From an uncultured Eubacteriales bacterium (GTDB taxonomy: Bacteria; Bacillota; Clostridia; Christensenellales; Borkfalkiaceae), in assembly GCA_905207385.1 (NCBI GenBank), contig CAJLLH010000085.1:1-5741 (forward strand): a DNA stretch of 5,741 nucleotides, given 5' to 3'. This document shows positions 1 to 4,826 of this stretch, one piece after another. Position 1 is the first letter of the stretch. Every line of letters starts with the position of its first letter. Under the pieces are notes generated by a model. The model did no database searches. It saw only the letters and a list, made by a program, of their open reading frames with translations, and was not told where the DNA came from. The position numbers and the translations under genes were made by a program.

Positions 1-7
1 CTTAAAA

Positions 8-18
8 GTCGCCTTTTT
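8..18 (+). terminator. Possible 3' arm of a plus-strand intrinsic terminator cut by the window edge
   Basis: The bases GTCGCCTTTTT, followed by ATTT, look like the descending arm and U-tract of a terminator whose ascending arm (AAAGGCGAC) would lie outside the window. This would fit a plus-strand gene converging on the minus-strand operon here. Only half the structure is visible, so this is an inference from base pattern alone. The rest of the first 160 bases shows no open frame, repeat or RNA gene that can be supported. Confidence 0.25.
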
Positions 19-161
19 ATTTATCGGGCTAAATAAAACATTTTACACAAGCCTACACATATTGGTAACCGAAAATTCACTAACCCTAATCAGCCAAATA
101 CAAGCGTTCTTATAAAAACGTGCACACATATGTCCCAACCAACGCACATCAGATGCATCAT

Positions 162-186
162 AAAAAAGGCGGTAAAGCCGCCTTTT
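162..186 (-). terminator. Intrinsic terminator of the LOG/phosphatase operon
   Basis: Read on the minus strand, AAAAGGCGG (186-178), loop CTTTA and CCGCCTTTT (172-164) form a perfect 9-bp stem. The U-tract continues through position 162. It begins only 5 nt after the phosphatase stop codon. The A-tract on the other side could let it also work on the plus strand, so it may be bidirectional. Confidence 0.9.
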
Positions 187-191
187 AGAAA

Positions 192-677
192 TCAGTGCCG
201 CGAATCGTAGCCGAGCATATCGGAATGCTTATCCAGCACGCACTTTAAAAAAGCTTCGCAGCCTTCGCGTATATCCGTAAACGCCTTTTCAAAATCGCGC
301 GTATACCAAGGGTCGGCAACGTCGCGCGGGCGCGAGGTGAACGAGCACAACTTGAACACCTTTTCGCTGCACTGCCCGCCTGTAAGGCGCAACACGTCGA
401 ACAGGTTTGAAGAGTCCATTACAAGCACATAGTCGGCGTTGAGCACTTCTTTTTTCGTGAGCTGAACGGCGCGGTGCGTACCATATATGCCGTGTCCGCG
501 CAATACCGCCGCCGCGGGATAGTACAAAGAGTTGCCCTCTTCCTCGTCCGACGTTCCGCGGGAAGTTATATCAAAGGACAGTTCCAGACCGCGCTCCGCA
601 ACCATCTTTTTAAACACAAGTTCAGCCATAGGCGAACGGCATATATTGCCGAGGCATACAAATATCACAGAAATCAC
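192..677 (-). CDS. Low-molecular-weight protein tyrosine phosphatase
   Basis: The predicted protein is a 161-residue cytosolic phosphatase of the LMW-PTP family, which hydrolyses phosphotyrosine through a phosphocysteine intermediate. The P-loop C-L-G-N-I-C-R-S (residues 8-15) carries nucleophile Cys8, Arg14 and Ser15. The general-acid motif DPW lies at 122-124 and is followed by YTRDFEKAF, as in true tyrosine phosphatases. The Ile inside the P-loop (residue 12) also points to phosphotyrosine, since the family's phosphoarginine phosphatases (YwlE) carry Thr there. The length is normal for the family. The GTG at 677 is chosen because AAGG sits 8 nt upstream and the family begins just before the P-loop. 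A TTG at 725 would add 16 residues overlapping the upstream gene. A GTG at 686 is too close to the ribosome binding site. The gene follows the LOG-family stop by 10 nt and is surely co-transcribed with it. No tyrosine kinase is visible nearby, so its substrate is unknown. Confidence 0.93.
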   Translation of the reverse strand: MISVIFVCLGNICRSPMAELVFKKMVAERGLELSFDITSRGTSDEEEGNSLYYPAAAVLRGHGIYGTHRAVQLTKKEVLNADYVLVMDSSNLFDVLRLTGGQCSEKVFKLCSFTSRPRDVADPWYTRDFEKAFTDIREGCEAFLKCVLDKHSDMLGYDSRH

Positions 678-685
678 GCGCGTCA

Positions 686-689
686 CCTT
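686..689 (-). promoter_or_regulatory. Ribosome binding site of the phosphatase gene, overlapping the upstream stop
   Basis: AAGG on the minus strand lies 8 nt before the GTG at 677 and overlaps the TAA stop of the LOG-family gene (690-688). This decides the start codon. It also suggests translational coupling: ribosomes finishing the first gene stop directly on the site used to start the second. Confidence 0.7.
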
Positions 690-1272
690 AATCGGTATTT
701 TTAAGCCTGCGCCACGATGTTTCAAAAGGCTTGTAGTTTTCCAGATAATCTAAAAGCTCGTCGGCGTCTGTAAAATATCTGTACATATCGTGGCAGACTT
801 CAGCCATGAAATCTTTTTCAGACATCTCGCGCATAAACTTTTCCAGAGTTTGGAAATAGCCGTCAATCTCGAATATAGCCATAGCTTTCGAGTGTCTGCC
901 GAGCTGTTTTAAAGTGGTAACCTCGTAAAATTCTTCAAGAGTGCCAATGCCTCCGGGCGCAATTATAAACGCGTCGGCATCGTCCTCCATCAGAGTTTTG
1001 CGTTCAGCCATGCTTGCCGTATAGGTAAGTTTATCGCATTCGGTATAAATCTTTTCAACGCCTTCTTCGCGGAAGAATTCGGGAATTATTCCGTGAATGT
1101 AGCCGCCTCCGCGCTTAGTTCCGCGCGCCGCCGCGCCCATAACGCCGGTTGCGCCCGCCCCGAACACAAGTGAATGCCCGCGACGCGCCATTTTTTCGGC
1201 AAGGTCTTCTACCTTTTTAATGTAAATATCTTCAATATGCGCGCTCGACGCGCCGAATATACAGATTTTCAT
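688..1272 (-). CDS. LOG-family protein (TIGR00730 type), putative nucleoside 5'-monophosphate phosphoribohydrolase
   Basis: The predicted 194-residue protein belongs to the LOG (Lonely guy)/lysine-decarboxylase-like family. Characterised members cleave the N-glycosidic bond of cytokinin riboside monophosphates or AMP, giving the free base and ribose 5-phosphate. The N-terminus MKICIFGAS starts a Rossmann-like fold. Gly-rich segments follow (LVFGAGATGVMGA around 35-47). The two family signatures are present: M88-A-E-R91-K92 and PGGIGTLEE at 106-114, which carry the conserved catalytic Arg and Glu. The family's QLG..K motif is at 123-129. The ATG at 1272 is preferred because AAAGG lies 10 nt upstream and the fold begins there. 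A TTG at 1305 would add 11 unsupported residues. It is the first gene of a two-gene operon under a consensus promoter. In bacteria without cytokinin signalling the physiological substrate is usually unknown. The name 'lysine decarboxylase' seen in old annotations is wrong for this motif set. Confidence 0.92.
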   Translation of the reverse strand: MKICIFGASSAHIEDIYIKKVEDLAEKMARRGHSLVFGAGATGVMGAAARGTKRGGGYIHGIIPEFFREEGVEKIYTECDKLTYTASMAERKTLMEDDADAFIIAPGGIGTLEEFYEVTTLKQLGRHSKAMAIFEIDGYFQTLEKFMREMSEKDFMAEVCHDMYRYFTDADELLDYLENYKPFETSWRRLKNTD

Positions 1273-1282
1273 AATATTGCTA

Positions 1283-1287
1283 CCTTT
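1283..1287 (-). promoter_or_regulatory. Ribosome binding site of the LOG-family gene
   Basis: AAAGG on the minus strand lies 10 nt before the ATG at 1272. It supports that start over the TTG at 1305, which lies upstream of this site. Confidence 0.7.
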
Positions 1288-1331
1288 GCGGCAAACTTTA
1301 CGCAATGCAAACCGTTTCTGCCGCCTCTTTT

Positions 1332-1360
1332 ATTATACGGAATTATAAAAAAATTGTCAA
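1332..1360 (-). promoter_or_regulatory. Consensus sigma-A promoter of the LOG/phosphatase operon
   Basis: On the minus strand, TTGACA (1360-1355) and TATAAT (1337-1332) are separated by exactly 17 bp. The spacer contains a run of seven T. Both hexamers match the consensus perfectly. Transcription would start near position 1325, leaving a leader of about 50 nt before the ATG at 1272. The match suggests strong constitutive expression unless a repressor acts. The terminator-like hairpin upstream (1471-1512) separates this unit from the signal peptidase gene. Confidence 0.88.
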
Positions 1361-1470
1361 CCCGCGGACAAAGAGCACATATATTATGCGCATGCAATCA
1401 AAGCCATAAACTAAACAACAGCCAGATACACCGCATAGTATGCGCGATTTAATTAAATTTTAGGTTAAAC

Positions 1471-1512
1471 AATATGACCGCCGCAGCGCATTCGCACTGC
1501 GACGGTCATATT
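1471..1512 (-). terminator. Long hairpin downstream of the signal peptidase gene, probable terminator or 3'-end stabiliser
   Basis: The arms AATATGACCGTCGCAG (1512-1497) and CTGCGGCGGTCATATT (1486-1471), read on the minus strand, pair over 16 bp with one G-U wobble. The wobble becomes a C-A mismatch on the plus strand, so the structure fits a minus-strand RNA better. The 10-nt loop can pair a little further. What follows is AT-rich (GTTTAACCTAAAATTT) but not a clean U-tract. Termination is therefore likely but not certain. Its place at the end of the sipW transcript and before a new promoter supports a 3'-end role. Confidence 0.6.
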
Positions 1513-1626
1513 ATTGCACTTACGGGTAAGATTTAAAACATAATATAATGAACGGCATAAAATCCGCATCAAATCATTCTATGCTCCGCTGAAAGCTTAA
1601 CATTTTCGCAAAACAAAAACCTTATG

Positions 1627-2433
1627 TCAATTATTGTTGCCAATATCCGTTTTTTCATTTTCTTTGATTTCGCCGTCGGAACAATTTGCCGTTTTATTGT
1701 CTTCTGAAACGGCGTTAAGTAAGTTTTCCGCCAAATCATTTTCAGCTTTTACCACGACCGAAGAGCCCGAAGAAACAGCATTATCCGAAAATTGAGCATT
1801 TGCCGTAACCTGAGAACGCAGACGTTCAAGTTCGTCTTCAAGCTGACGCACCCTGTCGCGCTCCTCCTGTTCAAGTTGCCGCTTTTCCGCTTTGCCTGCC
1901 CGCACCACGCTTACAATATTGTAAACCTGAAGGCCTATAACAACCAGAAAAGGCAGAAGAATGCAGCATATATACCCGGGTACAGATTTAAGGAAAGTGA
2001 AAAAATTTCCCAGCCCAGCAATGCGGAACGAGTATATCCCGAGCACATCGTCTGCGGCTACGCTGGTTTCGTCGTCAACCCCCGTAGCTATGCCGTAAGT
2101 TATGAATGCAAGCTCGCCGTCTTCAGTTATGACTTTGCGTATGCAGTGGGTTATGGTTTGACCGTAGCTTGAACGGTCGCGTGAAATAAAGGTTATTATA
2201 TCGCCCGGGGCAAGCTCTTCCGCCTCCACGTCCGCACTGAAAATGACGTCGCCCGCGGCAAATTCGGGGCGCATTGAATCAGACTGCACGATGTAACCTT
2301 TTACGCCGAACAGACTGACTTGTCCGTCCCTGCCCATTACCATTGAAAATATGGTGAAAATGGTCATTATTACAGCGAGAGCGGCAATAAGAACGGTAAG
2401 AACATTGCCGATAATTTTTAAAGCTTTTTTCAT
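1627..2433 (-). CDS. sipW: SipW-type (ER/archaeal class) signal peptidase I with coiled-coil C-terminal tail
   Basis: The predicted 268-residue membrane protease (family S26B) removes signal peptides outside the membrane. Bacillus SipW processes TasA and TapA, the biofilm matrix proteins. A first membrane segment spans about residues 6-33. The catalytic Ser is S53 in QSDSMRP, followed by the GD motif (61-62) and PGDIITF (76-82). ITHCIRKV (94-101) supplies His96 where bacterial-type enzymes use Lys, which assigns the ER/SipW class. An Asp-containing box (ADDVLGIY, 127-134) and a second membrane segment (about 151-177) follow. The tail of about 90 residues is predicted cytoplasmic. It begins with a charged coiled coil (about 181-209, heptad hydrophobics V195, L198, L202, L205, V209) and ends polar and Asn-rich. 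The ATG at 2433 is chosen because GGAG lies 9 nt upstream; an upstream start at 2478 adds 15 residues before the positive MKKALK n-region. It lies downstream of its likely substrate gene. The symbol refers to family type; orthology is inferred. Confidence 0.9.
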   Translation of the reverse strand: MKKALKIIGNVLTVLIAALAVIMTIFTIFSMVMGRDGQVSLFGVKGYIVQSDSMRPEFAAGDVIFSADVEAEELAPGDIITFISRDRSSYGQTITHCIRKVITEDGELAFITYGIATGVDDETSVAADDVLGIYSFRIAGLGNFFTFLKSVPGYICCILLPFLVVIGLQVYNIVSVVRAGKAEKRQLEQEERDRVRQLEDELERLRSQVTANAQFSDNAVSSGSSVVVKAENDLAENLLNAVSEDNKTANCSDGEIKENEKTDIGNNN

Positions 2434-2442
2434 GCGAAAATG

Positions 2443-2446
2443 CTCC
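2443..2446 (-). promoter_or_regulatory. Ribosome binding site of the signal peptidase gene
   Basis: GGAG on the minus strand is 9 nt before the ATG at 2433. It favours this start over the ATG at 2478, which lies upstream of the site. Confidence 0.65.
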
Positions 2447-2508
2447 GTTAAAACGCGATACATACCGTCAGCAATCAATAAAGAATACAGCGACAGAAGT
2501 ACCGCAAT

Positions 2509-2532
2509 GCGCGCGGGAGTTTTCCCGCGCGC
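2509..2532 (-). promoter_or_regulatory. Perfect 10-bp GC-rich hairpin between the substrate gene and sipW
   Basis: GCGCGCGGGA and TCCCGCGCGC form a perfect stem around a 4-nt loop, with no mismatch. It sits 69 nt past the substrate stop and 75 nt before the sipW ATG. On the minus strand no U-tract follows, so it is not a standard terminator for the operon. It could protect the 3' end of the upstream mRNA, mark a processing site, or reduce read-through so that less peptidase than substrate is made. On the plus strand it is followed by CGCGTTTTTAAATATT, which resembles a terminator, but no plus-strand gene ends here. Confidence 0.6.
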
Positions 2533-2601
2533 CGCGTTTTTAAATATTACATCAGCTTAGTTATGCTTTAATTTATCTATTTAAGTATAAGAACATATAA
2601 A

Positions 2602-4740
2602 TTAGTCAGCATTTTCTCTGTGATCGGCAGTAATCCATTCATCGTTTGCAATTACTACTTCTGCAGGCGTCTTGTTACCCTTGTTAGGTTCACCTATAAC
2701 AATGTTCTTATTGTTATTATTAGTAAAAGTGCAGTTTTCATCTACGGTAACCTCTGTAAGAGTAGCAGGGTTAGAGCTATAACTGCCATCGTCACGCGCC
2801 TTTATAAGCAGCGCGCCGCCATTATTATAACCGTTGCCGTTAAAATTGCAACCATAGAACGCTATGTCGGAATAATCTCCATATTTAAGATTTACGTCAA
2901 CGCCGCACATAAATGAACTGAAATTAGCCGAAACCCCAACAGTACCGTTACCGTTTGAAGTAAATTCGCAGTCCGTGAATGTTGACTTTGTAATATTTTC
3001 AACATAAACGCCTTTTATAACGCATTCGGAAACGACAAGGTCAGTTGCCTGAACAGACACAGTCTTCGCTTTACTGCCAGCACCAACAGAACCCGCGCCA
3101 AAATATATACCATAATCAAAGCCTTTGATAGTGCATTTTTCTATCGAAATATTGCCTATACCAACACCCTTATTATAAGTACCGAGTCCCATGAAAGGTT
3201 CTTCCATTGCCTCATTGCCCGTAGCACCATTGCCCTGTAAAGTAATATTGCTTATAGCAAACTTGTTTATATCGCTCTGTATGTAAACGCCTGCAGACAC
3301 CGTGAAAGTAAGTGTGCTATTTTTTGCAGAAGTAAGAGTAATGTTATCACTTGTAACAACAACAGGTGAAGTAAGCTCGATATCTGAATTGATTATCCAA
3401 GTCTGACCGTCAGCCTGATTTTTTAACACGTAAGCCATTTCCTCGGCGGAAGTTATCTCAAAAACATCGGTTACTATCGTACCAGCCTCGATATAAGACC
3501 AAGGAGACTCCGTAGCACCTTCTACTGCCGCCATAAAAGCAGTTGCGCCGTTTTCAAAGGTATTTCCTGTAACGGTTATTGTAGAACCTTCTTTTACAGT
3601 CATACCATTGTAAAGTCTTACAAGAGGAGCACCTATGACGGTGTTGCCTGTAACCCCGATAGTACCCATCGTTCCAGCCATAGTAATGCCGTTGGACCAA
3701 ACTGGAACATTGAAGGTATTGTTTCTTATAATAACGCCATCCTGACCTTCTACGTTTATAGGACGGGTAAATGTATTGTCTTCAATAATCACAGGGTCAG
3801 CAGCCGAAGATCCGCTGACAAAAATAGAAGAATTACCCGAACCGGTAAATTGGCAATTGCGGACCTCAACACCCGTAGCACCCGCACTTATTACAAGTCC
3901 GTGCTTTCCTGTTTCACTACTCGACTCTATTACAGCATTTTCAATTACCAGATCCGAGGCAGTAGAATTCACTAAAAGCGCAGGAGAACTATCTCCGCCA
4001 ATAAGCTTTGCGCCGTTAAAATTGATTGTAAGCGCTCGCTGAGAAACGGTTAAGGTATCGTTAAGTTCAAGTCCTTCGGGAAGAGTAACCACACCGCCTT
4101 CGGGCGCAACAGCGATAAGTTTATTTACTGTTTCTACCGCGTCAAAAGAAGGGTCGGTATAATTATCGTCATAAACGGCATCTTCGTTTGTCTGCTTTGC
4201 ATAAAGTCCAAGGTCGAAGCTTACCATAGCATTCTGATAAACATCCTGTGACTCTGAAGAAAGCATTTTGATTTCAACAGAAAATTCTTTCTCTGCTCCA
4301 GCTTCTATTCTGCTTTCAATTATAAAAGCATCTTTTGCAGAAAGTTCTTTAACTGTGCCCTTAACAATGCCGTCAACAGAAACTTCAAGAACTTCGGTAA
4401 TATCTGCCATACCTGCAGACATAACGTTTTCAAACGTAAGCTTAAAATCAGCCGCAAGCGAACCGCTGTTTGTTACCTTAAAATCATAACCCTTGCTGAG
4501 ACCAGGTTCCCAAACAGTACCCTCATCAAAAAGCGGAGTTTCCGCTGTTACGGGAGCATAAGCCTCTTCTACACCAAGAGTTTTGTATTCCCAAGTGATA
4601 TCTACATTGCCAGCCTGTATAACGTTGCCGCTGTTGGTTATTGAATCGGTAAACCAGGCAAACGTAACGCCTACAAGCAGAGAAACACACATTATAAGCG
4701 TAAGAACGCATATCGCTATGCTTCTTTTAACAGCCTTCAT
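2602..4740 (-). CDS. SipW-dependent exported protein: TasA/camelysin-like domain fused to right-handed beta-helix repeats
   Basis: The predicted protein has 712 residues and is exported. Its N-terminus has a basic start (MKAVKR), a hydrophobic core (about 8-27) and the junction VTFA-WFTD at 25-32. This resembles SipW substrates such as TasA (GTWA-AFND), so cleavage after Ala28 is predicted. Residues about 29-185 resemble the TasA/camelysin beta-sandwich: GNVIQAGNVDITW at 38-50, the segment VWEPGLSKGYDFKVTNSGSL at 76-95, and a strand ending near GLYAKQ. Residues about 200-400 form a first parallel beta-helix block with turns EDNTF, RNNTF, GNTV and GNTF. Residues about 425-685 form a second block with turns KCTI, ECVI, DCEF, GCNF and NCTF. 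No LPXTG, S-layer or other anchor is visible and the C-terminus is short and charged. No catalytic function is identifiable; some beta-helix proteins are polysaccharide lyases, others adhesins. The ATG has AGGAG 9 nt upstream. The adjacent sipW strongly supports the processing assignment. Confidence 0.88.
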   Translation of the reverse strand: MKAVKRSIAICVLTLIMCVSLLVGVTFAWFTDSITNSGNVIQAGNVDITWEYKTLGVEEAYAPVTAETPLFDEGTVWEPGLSKGYDFKVTNSGSLAADFKLTFENVMSAGMADITEVLEVSVDGIVKGTVKELSAKDAFIIESRIEAGAEKEFSVEIKMLSSESQDVYQNAMVSFDLGLYAKQTNEDAVYDDNYTDPSFDAVETVNKLIAVAPEGGVVTLPEGLELNDTLTVSQRALTINFNGAKLIGGDSSPALLVNSTASDLVIENAVIESSSETGKHGLVISAGATGVEVRNCQFTGSGNSSIFVSGSSAADPVIIEDNTFTRPINVEGQDGVIIRNNTFNVPVWSNGITMAGTMGTIGVTGNTVIGAPLVRLYNGMTVKEGSTITVTGNTFENGATAFMAAVEGATESPWSYIEAGTIVTDVFEITSAEEMAYVLKNQADGQTWIINSDIELTSPVVVTSDNITLTSAKNSTLTFTVSAGVYIQSDINKFAISNITLQGNGATGNEAMEEPFMGLGTYNKGVGIGNISIEKCTIKGFDYGIYFGAGSVGAGSKAKTVSVQATDLVVSECVIKGVYVENITKSTFTDCEFTSNGNGTVGVSANFSSFMCGVDVNLKYGDYSDIAFYGCNFNGNGYNNGGALLIKARDDGSYSSNPATLTEVTVDENCTFTNNNNKNIVIGEPNKGNKTPAEVVIANDEWITADHRENAD
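4657..4740 (-). other. SipW-type signal peptide of the beta-helix protein
   Basis: The first 28 codons encode a positively charged n-region, a hydrophobic core of about 20 residues and a T-F-A end. WFTD follows directly after the predicted cleavage site. Lack of a classical helix-breaking Pro/Gly c-region, together with the aromatic-acidic motif just after the cut, is typical of SipW-dependent precursors. The exact cleavage position is inferred. Confidence 0.7.
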
Positions 4741-4749
4741 AAACTGTAT

Positions 4750-4754
4750 CTCCT
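4750..4754 (-). promoter_or_regulatory. Ribosome binding site of the SipW-dependent beta-helix gene
   Basis: AGGAG on the minus strand lies 9 nt before the ATG at 4740. It is the best ribosome binding site in the window, consistent with high expression of a structural or surface protein compared with the weaker GGAG of sipW. Confidence 0.75.
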
Positions 4755-4773
4755 GATAAAAATTTTATTCTGG

Positions 4774-4787
4774 GGCGGTCGCCCGCC
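4774..4787 (-). promoter_or_regulatory. Small GC-rich hairpin between the two beta-helix genes
   Basis: On the minus strand GGCGG-GCGA-CCGCC makes a 5-bp stem closed by a GNRA tetraloop. It stands out in an AT-rich 86-bp gap. TTTTT follows only after 11 more nucleotides (4762-4758), so it is at most a weak or partial terminator. A leader or RNA-stability role for the downstream gene is equally possible. Confidence 0.4.
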
Positions 4788-4826
4788 GCAAACTAAGGGG
4801 CAAATAAATTATTCAGCCAAAGCTTT

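Larger units (their letters stand above)
1273..1626. other. Intergenic region between the signal peptidase gene and the LOG-family gene
   Basis: This 354-bp stretch has no convincing coding frame. Minus-strand ATGs in it are closed within a few codons. From the signal-peptidase side it holds about 114 nt of AT-rich 3' untranslated sequence, then a long hairpin (1471-1512) and an AT-rich stretch. Two short inverted repeats follow, CGCATA-g-TATGCG at 1432-1444 and ATGCGCAT at 1386-1393. The consensus promoter and the leader of the LOG-family gene complete it. Confidence 0.7.

Noticed and set aside
678..725. TTG start at 725 for the phosphatase, giving a 177-residue protein
   Set aside because: It overlaps the LOG-family gene by 38 bp, lies upstream of the AAGG ribosome binding site, and adds residues with no counterpart in the compact LMW-PTP family.
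1174..1452. Plus-strand open frame crossing the LOG-family start and its promoter
   Set aside because: It runs antisense through the LOG coding region and the consensus promoter, and its translation shows no family features.
1471..1512. Insertion-sequence terminal repeat or CRISPR-like repeat
   Set aside because: The two arms are adjacent around a 10-nt loop and are not repeated elsewhere in the window. There is no transposase or spacer structure, so an RNA hairpin is the simpler reading.
1792..2172. Plus-strand open frames opposite sipW and other genes (for example 1792-2172, 3776-4042, 5010-5330)
   Set aside because: They lie fully inside well-supported minus-strand genes, have no ribosome binding site or recognisable domain, and their composition is that of antisense shadows.
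2602..4740. Pectate lyase or other polysaccharide-degrading enzyme assignment for the beta-helix protein
   Set aside because: The fold class is plausible, but no lyase or hydrolase catalytic motif is recognisable. Beta-helix repeats alone do not establish an enzyme.
4762..4791. Possible promoter TTGCGG-18-TAAAAT before the SipW-dependent beta-helix gene
   Set aside because: The -35 match is poor, and the start site would fall almost on the ribosome binding site, leaving practically no leader. The hexamers are better explained by the small GC hairpin next to an AT-rich stretch.
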